The notes beneath the pieces are model-generated. The model was not told the origin of the DNA, made no database searches, and saw nothing but the letters and a program-made list of their open reading frames with translations. A DNA stretch of 64,000 bases from Marivita sp965656765 (lineage in GTDB: Bacteria; Pseudomonadota; Alphaproteobacteria; Rhodobacterales; Rhodobacteraceae). Shown here piece by piece: positions 7,236-16,300 of the stretch. The position numbers were made by a program, and so were the translations under genes. Within the stretch, counting starts at the first letter, position 1, and every line of letters starts with the position of its first letter. The stretch spans positions 62,001 to 126,000 of the forward strand of contig NZ_CBFHLV010000002.1 of the NCBI RefSeq assembly GCF_965656765.1, given 5' to 3'.

Positions 7236-9014
7236 ATGGACCAAACAACCTCTCTTCAATTGGGATACCAAAAATTTCGAAGCATTTACGCGGCTACCAT
7301 CGTGTTCAGCTTTTTTGGCAACCTGCTGATGTTCGTCGGTCCACTATATATGCTACAGGTCTATGATCGGGTGCTTACAAGCCGGAACGAAACGACACTT
7401 GCCGTGCTGACGCTTATCGCGCTGGCGATGCTCGTCAGCTACGGGCTTCTGGAACTAATCCGCACAAAGCTGCTTGTACGCGCCGGCTTACAATTTGACG
7501 AGATCGTTGCAAACCCGGTTTTTCACCGCGTGGTGAAACAGAAAACCGTGCTGCCCGGCGGACATTCCCAGATCGCCCTCAGCGACATTGACCGAGTGCG
7601 TGAATTCTTGACTGGCCATGGCGTCCTCGCGTTTTTTGATGCCCCTTGGGTGCCGATTTACCTGGCGCTCTGCTTTGCCTTTCATCCTTGGCTCGGAATG
7701 GTGGCGACCTCTGGTGCAGCGATTATCTTCGGGTTGGCTCTGGCCAATGAAGTCATCACCCGGCGCGCCCTGATCGATGCCGGTGAAGCCGCACAAGGTG
7801 CCAGCTTTTTCGCCAATGCGACAATGCAAAACGCTGAGGTTATCCAGGCCCTTGGCATGGAAGAACCGCTGACCTCGAGCTGGTCGAAACGACATGACAA
7901 GATGCTGTTTAACCAAGCTCTTGGCAGCGACCGCGCCGGGCTGATCATGGCGACCTCGAAATCCATTCGTATGAGCCTACAGATCGCAATCATTGGCGTC
8001 GGCGCGTTTCTTGCAATCAATCAAGAGATTTCACCTGGGGTGATGATCGCTGCATCGATCATTATGGGCAGGGCCCTATCACCGGTCGAACAGGCGGTTG
8101 GCCAGTGGAAACAGTTCGTGGTCGCGCGCACGTCGCACAAGCGCCTGAAACTGCTGTTCGACAACACGCCCGATGACGAAGAACGTGTGAAACTACCCGC
8201 GCCCGAGGGGCATCTTTCGGTCGAGGGGCTGTGCGCCAACGTGCCCGGAGCCCACGACCCCCTGCTCCGCGGGGTCAGTTTTGGGCTGCACCCCGGCGAA
8301 GTTCTGACCATCGTCGGGCCAAGCGGATCCGGTAAGACAACGCTTGTCCGCCATCTTGTCGGCGCGTCCATACCAGTCGCTGGCGCGGTGCGCCTCGACG
8401 GCACCGAATTGCAGCACTGGCAGCCCCGCCAGCTGGGCCGCTACATGGGATACCTGCCGCAGGACGTGAAGCTCTTTGGTGGCACGATCGCTGAGAACAT
8501 CTCGCGGTTTGAGGAAAACCCAAAGGACGCCGACATCGTCGCAGCGGCCAAGCTGGCCGGCGCGCACGAGATGATCCAGAGGCTAAGCAATGGGTATAGT
8601 ACGGACGTGGGCGAACGGGGCATCTTCCTGTCAGGCGGAGAGAAACAACGCATCGGCCCTGCCAGAGCTGTCTACCGAAACCCGAGCCTGATCGTTCTGG
8701 ACGAGCCGGCCTCCAATTTGGACAGCGTTGGTGAGCAGGCGCTGGCGGCCTGTGTCCAAGAGGTCAAGGCGATGGGGAAGACGGTGATCCTGATCACCCA
8801 CAAAGCCAATCTCCTGAGCCTCTCGGACAAGACGCTGATGCTGGTGAACGGCATGGTTGAGAAATTCGCACCCACAAGCGATTTCTTCGGGCGGAGGGTT
8901 GAGACCGATCCGCAAGAGAAGGTCGCACATGCGCACCTGTCAAAAGGTGTCGACTCGAAGACCAATATCAACCCTCTCCCCTCTTCCCGCACGAAAGCCC
9001 CTCGCCGTACTTGA
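7236..9014 (+). CDS. Type I secretion system permease/ATPase (PrtD-like)
   Basis: 592 residues, the usual length for PrtD-type ABC exporters. The N-terminal membrane domain (about 20-310) includes the family block FVGPLYMLQVYDRVLTSRNE and FFDAPWVPIYLALCF. The ATPase domain shows Walker A GPSGSGKTT, the signature LSGGEKQRIGPARA (Pro where Leu or Ala is usual), Walker B LIVLDEP and the switch His in LITHK. It would energise one-step export of C-terminal-signal proteins from the cytoplasm, most simply the two DUF4214 proteins that follow. The membrane fusion (HlyD) and outer-membrane (TolC) partners are not nearby. No strong ribosome site precedes the ATG. Confidence 0.9.
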   Translation: MDQTTSLQLGYQKFRSIYAATIVFSFFGNLLMFVGPLYMLQVYDRVLTSRNETTLAVLTLIALAMLVSYGLLELIRTKLLVRAGLQFDEIVANPVFHRVVKQKTVLPGGHSQIALSDIDRVREFLTGHGVLAFFDAPWVPIYLALCFAFHPWLGMVATSGAAIIFGLALANEVITRRALIDAGEAAQGASFFANATMQNAEVIQALGMEEPLTSSWSKRHDKMLFNQALGSDRAGLIMATSKSIRMSLQIAIIGVGAFLAINQEISPGVMIAASIIMGRALSPVEQAVGQWKQFVVARTSHKRLKLLFDNTPDDEERVKLPAPEGHLSVEGLCANVPGAHDPLLRGVSFGLHPGEVLTIVGPSGSGKTTLVRHLVGASIPVAGAVRLDGTELQHWQPRQLGRYMGYLPQDVKLFGGTIAENISRFEENPKDADIVAAAKLAGAHEMIQRLSNGYSTDVGERGIFLSGGEKQRIGPARAVYRNPSLIVLDEPASNLDSVGEQALAACVQEVKAMGKTVILITHKANLLSLSDKTLMLVNGMVEKFAPTSDFFGRRVETDPQEKVAHAHLSKGVDSKTNINPLPSSRTKAPRRT

Positions 9015-9076
9015 TCTCCTGAATCGGCATGGCGCGGCTATCCGTGGGTTTTTGACTCCAAAGACATCACAAAACA

Positions 9077-9085
9077 TGCTATAAT
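9077..9085 (+). promoter_or_regulatory. Extended -10 promoter candidate upstream of the 1279-residue exoprotein
   Basis: TGcTATAAT is a perfect extended -10 element in an AT-rich patch. A TTGACT lies at 9052-9057 but with 22 bp spacing, so the extended TG is probably what matters. Transcription would start near 9092, leaving a leader of about 130 nt before the ATG at 9226. Confidence 0.5.
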
Positions 9086-9225
9086 TTGAATATTCAGAGA
9101 GATTTTTATCACCTGAATTTGTAATGATTTCTGGTGGCGCGACCCGGAGTGCGCCCAAGTTTCCTGTGTCACTGTGTCGTGAGCGGTACTCGCGGTAATT
9201 GGATCGACTTCTTGAGGAGCACATC

Positions 9226-12200
9226 ATGCCTACTGTTTATGGTACGCAGACCGCAGGTGCAGGTCTGGCCTACGGCTTGAACGGCGTCGCGGATTGGTCT
9301 GTGCAGCAAGCCTTCCTTGATGTGTTCAAGACAGCCCGGATTTGGCAGGGGCACACCGAAAGCCAGTGGGGCGCCTACGGGGCCGAAGACCTTGAGCGGA
9401 TGGGTGTTCTGGATGACGAGGGCTGGATCACGCAGCTGCCCGCCGGCGTCGACCGGGTGGAAGCCTTCATCTTGACCGAGATGCCTGTGGAGGCGGGCTA
9501 TACATCAGGCACCTACCGTCTGAGCTATGATGGGGCGGGTCAGATCGACGTCCACGGGGCCGAGATCGTGTCGCAATCGAATGGCGAGATCTGGTTCAAT
9601 TACACCCCCACCGGCGAAGGAATGGTGGTGGTGTCGATTTCGGACACCGATCCACAAAACACGGGCAACTACCTGCGCAATATCGAAGTGGTCAAACAGG
9701 AGCATCTTCCGGCCTTCGAGGCTGGGGAGATATTCAATCCACTCTGGCTGGAACTTATTCGGGAAGCCCATTCCCTGCGCTTCATGGATTGGCAGCAGAC
9801 CAACAATTCAACACTCCAGCACTGGTCTGACCGCCCCACACCTGGCACCTACAGTTATACTGAAGGCGTGCCGGTTGAGGTGATGGTGGAGCTTGCCAAC
9901 ACAACCGGCACCGAACCTTGGTTCAACATGCCGTGGGGCGCGACGAATGACTATATCCGCAACTTCGCCAATTACGTGCGGGAGAATCTGAATCCCGAAC
10001 TGCGTGCCCATTATGAGATGTCGAATGAGGTCTGGAACTGGCAATTCGAACAGGCCCAGGATGCCGGTCGGTCGGCGACGGAACGGTTCGGGCAGGATCT
10101 AGGCGATGGCTGGATGCAGGAATACGGTGCCCGCGCCTCTGGGATGGCGTCGGTTTTGGACAGTGTCTATGCCGGGGCCGAAGACCAGCTGGTCAAGGTC
10201 ATCGCAACCCATACCGCATGGCCTGGACTGGAAGAATCCGCCCTTCAAGCCCCCGCTTGGCAGGCGCTCAGCTTGGCCAATGCAGCACCCTATTTGTCGT
10301 TCGACACCTATGCCGTCACCGGATATTTCGGCAACAGCCTCGGCACCGACGAGAAAGCGCCTGCGGTGTTGGACTGGATCGCCCGCAGCGAAGCGCAGGC
10401 CCTTCAGGACGCCGTGAGCCGTGGATTGAGTGGTGCGGCGGCCGACGCCTATGTCGCGGAACACCGCTTCGATCTAGCCGAGGAACTGGCCATCCGCGAA
10501 TTGCGCGACGGTTCGGTCACTGGCAATGGCGAGGATTCCCTACAAGGCATCTTTGAGCTTTTCCGTTATCACAAGGATGTGGCCGGTGCGCATGGGCTTG
10601 ATCTGGTGATGTATGAAGGCGGCACCCATGTGGTGGGCATCGGCGAATGGGTGCATAACAATCAGCTCACCGAATTCTTCAACCATCTCAACTATTCCGA
10701 TGGCATGGGCCAGCTATATGCCGAATTGCTCGCAGGCTGGGACGCTGTCGGAGGGACGCTCTTTAACGCCTTTGTCGATGTCGCCCGGCCCTCGCAGTGG
10801 GGCAGTTGGGGGGCCTTGCGCCATCTCGAGGACAGCACTCCGAAATACGCGGCACTTGAAAGCTTTGCAGCCAGCCACTCCGCACCGGCATCGATGAAAG
10901 ATGGTTATGACGGGACATCTTCCTTCCAGCCTGTCGATCCTCCTCCCATCGTTTCGGAACCCGATGAGCCTGATGAGCCGGAGGACGAAGTTGTCGCCGT
11001 CGACGATGATCCGGATCAGGACAATCCTGTTGCACCAGACGCGGAAAACCCACCGATCTGGAACCAACCCTCGACCCCGTCGCCCGAGACCGGCACCGAG
11101 GTGCGCGAATACGTGTTCGGAAATTCTCTATTTGCTTGGGCGACTGGCGACCCGGAACTGTCGGTTGCGCATTGGGTGAACCTGATGGCCAACGGAGCCG
11201 GACGCTCTTACACCACGGCCATCCAGACTGGCATGCTGAGTGTGCATGACAATCTGCCCCCCAATCCGCATGTCTTGATAGAGGGCGTGGAGTCCCCTTG
11301 GGATCCGGAAGCAGGGCAAAGCTTTGCCGATGCAGATTTCAACCAGATCACCATCTCCGAGGTGAACTTCACCCAAAGCCGGGCCCCTTTTCAGCCCGAT
11401 TACAGCGACCCGGACACAACTCCGGCGCAAGCTGCGCTCGACATCATCGCCTGGGTCGATGGCCGCGCGCCGAATGCCACCATCAACCTTTACGAGACTT
11501 GGCCAAGCCTCGAATTCTTTGTCGACAGTTTCCCACCGAGCCACACAGCCTTCACCGCCTGGATGAACTACATGACCGGCGATTGGCACGACTGGTGGGT
11601 TTCGCTTTACGAGATCATCCGGGAAGAACGGCCCGACGTCTCGGTGCGCTTGATCAGCGTCGGTCCGCAGGTCGCCAAGCTGATCGCGGATCTGCAGCTG
11701 GACGGTCTCAGAGCCGAGGACCTGTTTACCGATGAAAGCGGCCATGGATCCCCGACGCTTTATTTCCTGGCAGCCACCATCCATTACACCGCCCTGTTCG
11801 GCACGCCGCCGGACACCGAATTCGACCTGCCAGACAGCCTGCATCCGGAAGTGGCCGACAATTATGCCGGTCTGGTCGACTGGCTTTCGGCAAATGCCGT
11901 CCGCACTTTTGATATTGATCGAAACTACAGCCAACAGATGGACGCAGAGGTGTCGCGTATCCTTGTTCCCGAAGAGAACATGGATGCCGATATGAGCGAC
12001 GGCGATGCGAATGCTGATGCCGGAAGCCCGACTGATGCCGGAAGCCCGACTGATGCCAGAAGCCCGACTGATGTCGAAAGCCCGACTGATGCCGGAAGCC
12101 CGACTGATGCCGGAAGCCCAGCTGATGCCAGAAGCCCGACTGATGTCGAAAGCCCGACTGATGCCGGAAGCCCGACTGATGCCGGAAACCCGACTGATGC

Positions 12201-13065
12201 CGAAAGCCTGGCTGATGCCGGAAGCAACGGTGTCGTTGTGCTGAGCGGTGAACAAAGCAACTATACGCTCACCATGTCGTCAGGTGACAAAATATCTCTG
12301 GAGGATCGTCGCGTCGACGGGGATGGTATCCGGGTCTTCTCCGACGATGTTACGCTTGAATTCGCCGATGGCTCTCCTGTGACTCAGCAAGACAGCTTTG
12401 CTGTTGATGACCTCAGCGGCATGGCATCGCTCGGCAGCGAGGCGATTGATACCCTTGCCGAACTCTACATCGCTTATTTCAACCGAGCGCCAGATGCCAC
12501 AGGCTTGAGCTTCTGGGGAGATAAGCTCGCGCAGGGCATGAGCATGCGCGAGATCGCTGAATACTTCTTCGATCAGCCGGAACCCAGAGAGCTTTACGGC
12601 GAGGACATCAATCTCGCTAGGTTCGTGTCGGCCGTCTACAATAACGTTTTTGGACGTGCTCCAGATTCCGATGGTTTCCGGTTCTGGCTCAATGCACTGG
12701 AACACGAAGATTCCATTACACCGGCCACCTTTATCATGGAAATCCTCGAAGGCGCCAAGGCCGAAACTGGCAGCATCGAGGACGCCCAATATTTTGCGAA
12801 TAAGGTGGAGCTTGGCATCCACTATAGCGTTACCCGCGGTATGTCGAACGTGGAGACTGCGCGCAGCGTTATGAGTCAGTTCGACGGTTCGAGCGAAAGC
12901 TATGACACGGCGGTTGCCGAGATCGAAAATGCCTATGCGGATGCGATCGACCCGTCGGATGGAGATGGTGAATTCATCATCCGAATTGTTGGCAGTATGG
13001 AAGATGATTGCGATGACTACGCTGACGAGGTCGATCAGGATGCCCAATTCATGCGTCTTTCGTAG
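9226..13065 (+). CDS. Modular type I exoprotein: glycosidase-like, SGNH-like, repeat linker, DUF4214
   Basis: 1279 residues, no Sec signal. Residues about 170-560 look like a clan GH-A type TIM barrel: acid/base candidate E268 in EMSNEVWN (the classic Asn-Glu pair) and nucleophile candidate E464 in VMYEGG. An acidic Pro-rich linker (about 570-625) precedes an SGNH-hydrolase-like domain with S634 in FGNSL and D870/H873 in DSLHP (the DxxH pair). Then comes a hexapeptide repeat tract (931-1000) and, from about 1076, a DUF4214 domain with two RAPD-type units and a hydrophobic end (FIIRIVGSM). The start is the ATG with GAGGAG upstream. Probably exported by the adjacent ABC protein to act on an acylated polysaccharide; the substrate is unknown. 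Confidence 0.75.
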   Translation: MPTVYGTQTAGAGLAYGLNGVADWSVQQAFLDVFKTARIWQGHTESQWGAYGAEDLERMGVLDDEGWITQLPAGVDRVEAFILTEMPVEAGYTSGTYRLSYDGAGQIDVHGAEIVSQSNGEIWFNYTPTGEGMVVVSISDTDPQNTGNYLRNIEVVKQEHLPAFEAGEIFNPLWLELIREAHSLRFMDWQQTNNSTLQHWSDRPTPGTYSYTEGVPVEVMVELANTTGTEPWFNMPWGATNDYIRNFANYVRENLNPELRAHYEMSNEVWNWQFEQAQDAGRSATERFGQDLGDGWMQEYGARASGMASVLDSVYAGAEDQLVKVIATHTAWPGLEESALQAPAWQALSLANAAPYLSFDTYAVTGYFGNSLGTDEKAPAVLDWIARSEAQALQDAVSRGLSGAAADAYVAEHRFDLAEELAIRELRDGSVTGNGEDSLQGIFELFRYHKDVAGAHGLDLVMYEGGTHVVGIGEWVHNNQLTEFFNHLNYSDGMGQLYAELLAGWDAVGGTLFNAFVDVARPSQWGSWGALRHLEDSTPKYAALESFAASHSAPASMKDGYDGTSSFQPVDPPPIVSEPDEPDEPEDEVVAVDDDPDQDNPVAPDAENPPIWNQPSTPSPETGTEVREYVFGNSLFAWATGDPELSVAHWVNLMANGAGRSYTTAIQTGMLSVHDNLPPNPHVLIEGVESPWDPEAGQSFADADFNQITISEVNFTQSRAPFQPDYSDPDTTPAQAALDIIAWVDGRAPNATINLYETWPSLEFFVDSFPPSHTAFTAWMNYMTGDWHDWWVSLYEIIREERPDVSVRLISVGPQVAKLIADLQLDGLRAEDLFTDESGHGSPTLYFLAATIHYTALFGTPPDTEFDLPDSLHPEVADNYAGLVDWLSANAVRTFDIDRNYSQQMDAEVSRILVPEENMDADMSDGDANADAGSPTDAGSPTDARSPTDVESPTDAGSPTDAGSPADARSPTDVESPTDAGSPTDAGNPTDAESLADAGSNGVVVLSGEQSNYTLTMSSGDKISLEDRRVDGDGIRVFSDDVTLEFADGSPVTQQDSFAVDDLSGMASLGSEAIDTLAELYIAYFNRAPDATGLSFWGDKLAQGMSMREIAEYFFDQPEPRELYGEDINLARFVSAVYNNVFGRAPDSDGFRFWLNALEHEDSITPATFIMEILEGAKAETGSIEDAQYFANKVELGIHYSVTRGMSNVETARSVMSQFDGSSESYDTAVAEIENAYADAIDPSDGDGEFIIRIVGSMEDDCDDYADEVDQDAQFMRLS
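12016..12225 (+). repeat. 18-bp tandem repeat encoding (Asp-Ala-Gly-Ser-Pro-Thr)n
   Basis: About twelve in-frame 18-bp units read gatgccggaagcccgact with variation. They are organised in a higher-order 72-bp period: DAGSPT, DAGSPT, DARSPT, DVESPT appears almost exactly twice, then a third degenerate round. The tract lies between the SGNH-like and DUF4214 parts and should form a flexible extracellular linker. Because all units are multiples of three, copy changes keep the frame. Confidence 0.95.
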
Positions 13066-13310
13066 CGAGTTGTCGGCACAGAAACGCGCATTTTCAGCCA
13101 TTGATGGACTTCATGTGGTCCACATTGCGTCGACGGTACCGCCACGATCTTAGCGATCGCGCCCGGCATCCAGAGTGTCTGACGGATATCGAACGTCCAC
13201 GAAAGGAACACGCCGTTCAGAACAAGAGGTCAATGTTCTGCGCGTGCGCTGGACCTGCCAATACGAAAAGGGCCATTTCGACATGTGTGACCTCGCTTAA
13301 GAAGCTTTGG

Positions 13311-15713
13311 TCAAAACACCTCACCCCAATCAATCGCACCCAGCGTCTGGATGAGAAAGTTGCTCTCATCGTTTGACATCACGTCTGCATAGGCGCGGTC
13401 CACCGCCTTGATGGCCTGTGTTAGATCCCCCTCGGTCTCTTCATAGACCCTCATAACATCCTGCGCTGCGACCAGATCGGACAACCCGGTCGATACCGCG
13501 AAGTAAGCGCCTAGCGTGGTTTTGCCGGACAGATAGGCGGCATCCTCGGCACTGCCGCTGGCGGCTTTTGCACCAGAGAGAATGGCCTGCACGAAGATCG
13601 GGGTATGGGCCGGGGAATTCGCCTCTAGAAACCCCTGCCAGAAGGACAGCCCAGCGGGATCAGGGGATCGTCCCAGGACGTTCTCATAGACGGCGGTGAT
13701 ATAGGATGGGATGTCCGTCACTTCACCGTAAAGGCTGGGATGCTCCGGCTGGCCGAAGAACGCCTCTGCCATTGTGGCCAGCCCCATGCCTTCGGAAAAA
13801 GCGTTCGCCCAGAAATGCAGTCCCAAAGCATCCGGGGCACGGTCGAAATAAGCGATGTAAAGTTCGGTGATCGCCGCAATATCCTCAAGGCACAAAGTGC
13901 TCAGCCCGTCGAAACTGTCGATTGAGAAATGGCCTGATCCGATCTGCGGCAGGACTTCAGAGAAGACGAGCCGTTCCACATCATACAGGGTAATATAGGT
14001 CTCGGCAGGGCCATCGCGGTCCTGAAGACGGACCGTATCCCCGGCAAAGCCAAGTGTGTAGCTGCCGGGATTGCCCGGTAGAACCACTGTGTCGACGCCG
14101 TCCCCACCATCGACGCGGCGTTTGTCCTCAAAGTCGATCCAGTCATCGCCGGATGTCCCCAGCACCAGTGGTCTGCCGGTTTCGATCCCTTGCGCCAAGG
14201 CGCTATCGTGGAAACCCTGCGTCGGAACATAGTCATCAAAGGTCACATGCAGGATCTCGCCCGGCGACAGGGACATATTCAAAGTGGTTCCGGTCAGTAG
14301 ATCACCGTGCGGGATCGGTGTAAAAACCGCCGTCGAAGCATTGTTACCGGGCGCCTGCCCTGGCAGCACACCCAGCCGGACCGCTTCTGGCAGACCAGCG
14401 GCGCGGATCAGGGGAGACAGGTCGATCTCAGTCCGAACCGCACCTTCGGCCCGCGATCCGACAAAAATCTCGAGCCGCTCATCGCCGTAAAAGCCATGGA
14501 TGCTGAGATCACCAAGCTGAAATTCTGTCTCGATCCTGTCTTCCGGGTCGAAGTCGATCGGGGACAGACCGGGCAAGGACTCGGACATGCGCCGGAAGAC
14601 TTCGCCGGCCGGGGTCAATCCGTCATAGGACGCGCCTTTGGCCAGAGCATTCGGCGTGTTCTGAAGCAAAGGCCAAACCGCAGCCCGATCCACCCCCCAG
14701 AAGCTGAACGCCTCAAGGATGTTGAGCATCTCCTGCGCCTGGTAGAGCCCGTAATCGACACTCCGGTCGAACCCCGATGATGACCCCGACTGGTTCCATT
14801 CCGACACGTAGATCGAGAGGTCGTCGAAAAGGCCGCTTTCGACCCACATCTCCTGCACGACCCCCAGCTGAAAATCGCGCTGGCCAGGCAAGGCCGGATC
14901 GCGCGAGAACAGGTGAACGATGACTCCATCCACCGCCGTGGTCTCGTCTGCCGTTTCGTAAGCGCCGAGAAGAAGCTGATTGTTGACGCGGGTCCAATCG
15001 ATTTCACCTGAGTTGCGGACCACCTCCTGCGTGAAGGCAAGACCGTAGTCCTCGGACAAGGAAGCAAGGATCTCCTCCGTGGGGCCGGTATAGTGTTCAT
15101 CCAGGGACGAGAAGTTGAAATTCGTCCCCATCTGCACATGGACATACGGGCGCGGCCCAGACGGGTCGGCAAGCTCGTCCAGAATGTTCTGCAGGAGGTG
15201 GGCCATCTCAGAAGATACGCGGCCATATTCCACCGCGGTCATGCGGCCTGACCCCCAATATTCGTTGCCGATCTCGAAGGCGGCGATCGGCGCTGCACCA
15301 AAAACCCCCGATATAGCATCGGTGACGAACTGGCGCAGAAGCGGTGCGTCGATCGCAGCAAAGCGGTCACCGTTGCTATCGCGGTTGTCCGTCAGGGCCT
15401 CTCGTGTGGGCAAGGTGATGGTGACTGGCAAACCCTGATCAGCTGCAAATTCCATGAAATCGGAAAACGGAGTGATCGTGACAGGCTCTCCAGTGGCGGG
15501 GTTGATCAAGCTTTCGAGATCGGGATCAGCAATCGAATAGTAGGTCTCCGTGACCGATCCTCCGGGAAAGCGCAGGAAGGTGATATTGAGATCTTCCGCC
15601 AGCGTAGCAAACCCATCCTCCGGCAATACGCTGTCGCGATGCCCGAGGAAGTTACCGCCAAAAAGATCAGCGGTAAGGCTGGGGAGAAATCCATATGGGA
15701 CAAGCGCTGTCAC
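13311..15713 (-). CDS. Type I exoprotein: clan GH-A glycosidase-like head with C-terminal DUF4214
   Basis: 800 residues starting at a GTG (15711-15713) with AGGA about 9 nt upstream; no Sec signal. LRFPGGSVTE near residue 45 is typical of GH51/GH79-like barrels. The acid/base candidate is E151 in FEIGNEYW and the nucleophile candidate E305 in YVSEWN, a normal spacing. A beta-rich domain (about 390-520) and a single RTX-like GGDGVD lead into a DUF4214 region (about 610-770) clearly homologous to that of the 1279-residue protein, ending FLIQTLGAIDWGEVF. It faces that gene tail to tail. Likely exported by the same type I system to cleave a glycan; exact family and substrate uncertain. Confidence 0.78.
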   Translation of the reverse strand: MTALVPYGFLPSLTADLFGGNFLGHRDSVLPEDGFATLAEDLNITFLRFPGGSVTETYYSIADPDLESLINPATGEPVTITPFSDFMEFAADQGLPVTITLPTREALTDNRDSNGDRFAAIDAPLLRQFVTDAISGVFGAAPIAAFEIGNEYWGSGRMTAVEYGRVSSEMAHLLQNILDELADPSGPRPYVHVQMGTNFNFSSLDEHYTGPTEEILASLSEDYGLAFTQEVVRNSGEIDWTRVNNQLLLGAYETADETTAVDGVIVHLFSRDPALPGQRDFQLGVVQEMWVESGLFDDLSIYVSEWNQSGSSSGFDRSVDYGLYQAQEMLNILEAFSFWGVDRAAVWPLLQNTPNALAKGASYDGLTPAGEVFRRMSESLPGLSPIDFDPEDRIETEFQLGDLSIHGFYGDERLEIFVGSRAEGAVRTEIDLSPLIRAAGLPEAVRLGVLPGQAPGNNASTAVFTPIPHGDLLTGTTLNMSLSPGEILHVTFDDYVPTQGFHDSALAQGIETGRPLVLGTSGDDWIDFEDKRRVDGGDGVDTVVLPGNPGSYTLGFAGDTVRLQDRDGPAETYITLYDVERLVFSEVLPQIGSGHFSIDSFDGLSTLCLEDIAAITELYIAYFDRAPDALGLHFWANAFSEGMGLATMAEAFFGQPEHPSLYGEVTDIPSYITAVYENVLGRSPDPAGLSFWQGFLEANSPAHTPIFVQAILSGAKAASGSAEDAAYLSGKTTLGAYFAVSTGLSDLVAAQDVMRVYEETEGDLTQAIKAVDRAYADVMSNDESNFLIQTLGAIDWGEVF

Positions 15714-16156
15714 ACTGTTCGGTCCTGATCATGAGGGAACTGCCCCTGTATCACAGGGAAATAAGGACAGAATTTGACCCTGATCCTGTAGAACGATGCT
15801 TGGTGGAGCGCGAAAACCTTGATGAGAAAGCTCTTAGGCTGTTTGACGCGCGGCAGTCGGGCTTGCCTGAGCTGAAGAACCACAAATTTCTTATTTCCAG
15901 TGTACTTCAGGTTCTGCAATGAGACTGATCGAACAGCAGTGCTTTCTTGCTGACCAATGTGCCAATAAAGCGCGTAGTGCTGCTCTTCCCCGATAGCTAT
16001 GGCAAGTCTCGTGGCGAAGATCGACGTGTCCTGAGCGCCATAATATTTATAAATCACAGAAGCTTGCGCCGGTGCGACGCGGCGAAAGAACATGGAGCTT
16101 TTGAGAGCCCGTGCAACTGCTAGAGATTCTGGACCTGCGACGCTGGGAATTGGCAT
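15710..16156 (-). CDS. Unrecognised 148-residue open frame, doubtful gene
   Basis: A 148-codon frame whose stop overlaps the GTG of the downstream glycosidase-like gene in a GTGA, as coupled genes often do. I do not recognise the product; it is basic, with no signal peptide, membrane segment or repeat, and its 3' end crosses a CCCTGT/ACAGGG palindrome. Its composition looks less protein-like than its neighbours. It may be a chance frame or a remnant of a mobile element. Confidence 0.2.
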   Translation of the reverse strand: MPIPSVAGPESLAVARALKSSMFFRRVAPAQASVIYKYYGAQDTSIFATRLAIAIGEEQHYALYWHIGQQESTAVRSVSLQNLKYTGNKKFVVLQLRQARLPRVKQPKSFLIKVFALHQASFYRIRVKFCPYFPVIQGQFPHDQDRTV

Positions 16157-16300
16157 AACTTGAGGGCCACGCTGCGTCTCTTCGCTATGCGCTGGTCATC
16201 CCGCCATCGAAACCGGCCGTTTTTATAATTTGACACGGATCAAATACGCTAATGATGCTTCATTGTATCTAAAGTTGGTAAACTTTGTCTTTGGTGTTCA
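15714..16300. other. Intergenic region between exoprotein and DUF6455 genes
   Basis: 587 bp that hold the doubtful minus-strand frame above and an interrupted palindrome at 15744-15758. The last 150 bp before 16301 are AT-rich and probably contain the promoter of the DUF6455 gene, but no clean -35/-10 pair stands out. Confidence 0.5.
15744..15758. repeat. Interrupted palindrome CCCTGT-atc-ACAGGG
   Basis: A 6-bp perfect inverted repeat with a 3-nt loop, just upstream of the GTG of the 800-residue exoprotein. The surrounding text (cagggaaataaggacagaattt) resembles short dispersed elements I have seen in alphaproteobacterial genomes, but this cannot be confirmed here. It could also be an operator. 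Confidence 0.45.

Noticed and set aside
12016..12225. Possible CRISPR-like array
   Set aside because: Units are contiguous 18-bp coding repeats without spacers and lie inside an open reading frame.
11128..12255. 375-codon minus-strand frame antisense to the 1279-residue exoprotein
   Set aside because: It reads the complement of the DAGSPT repeat (ISRASGISRAF type) and the coding strand has motifs and a ribosome site; the frame is open only because the repeat has no stops in several frames.
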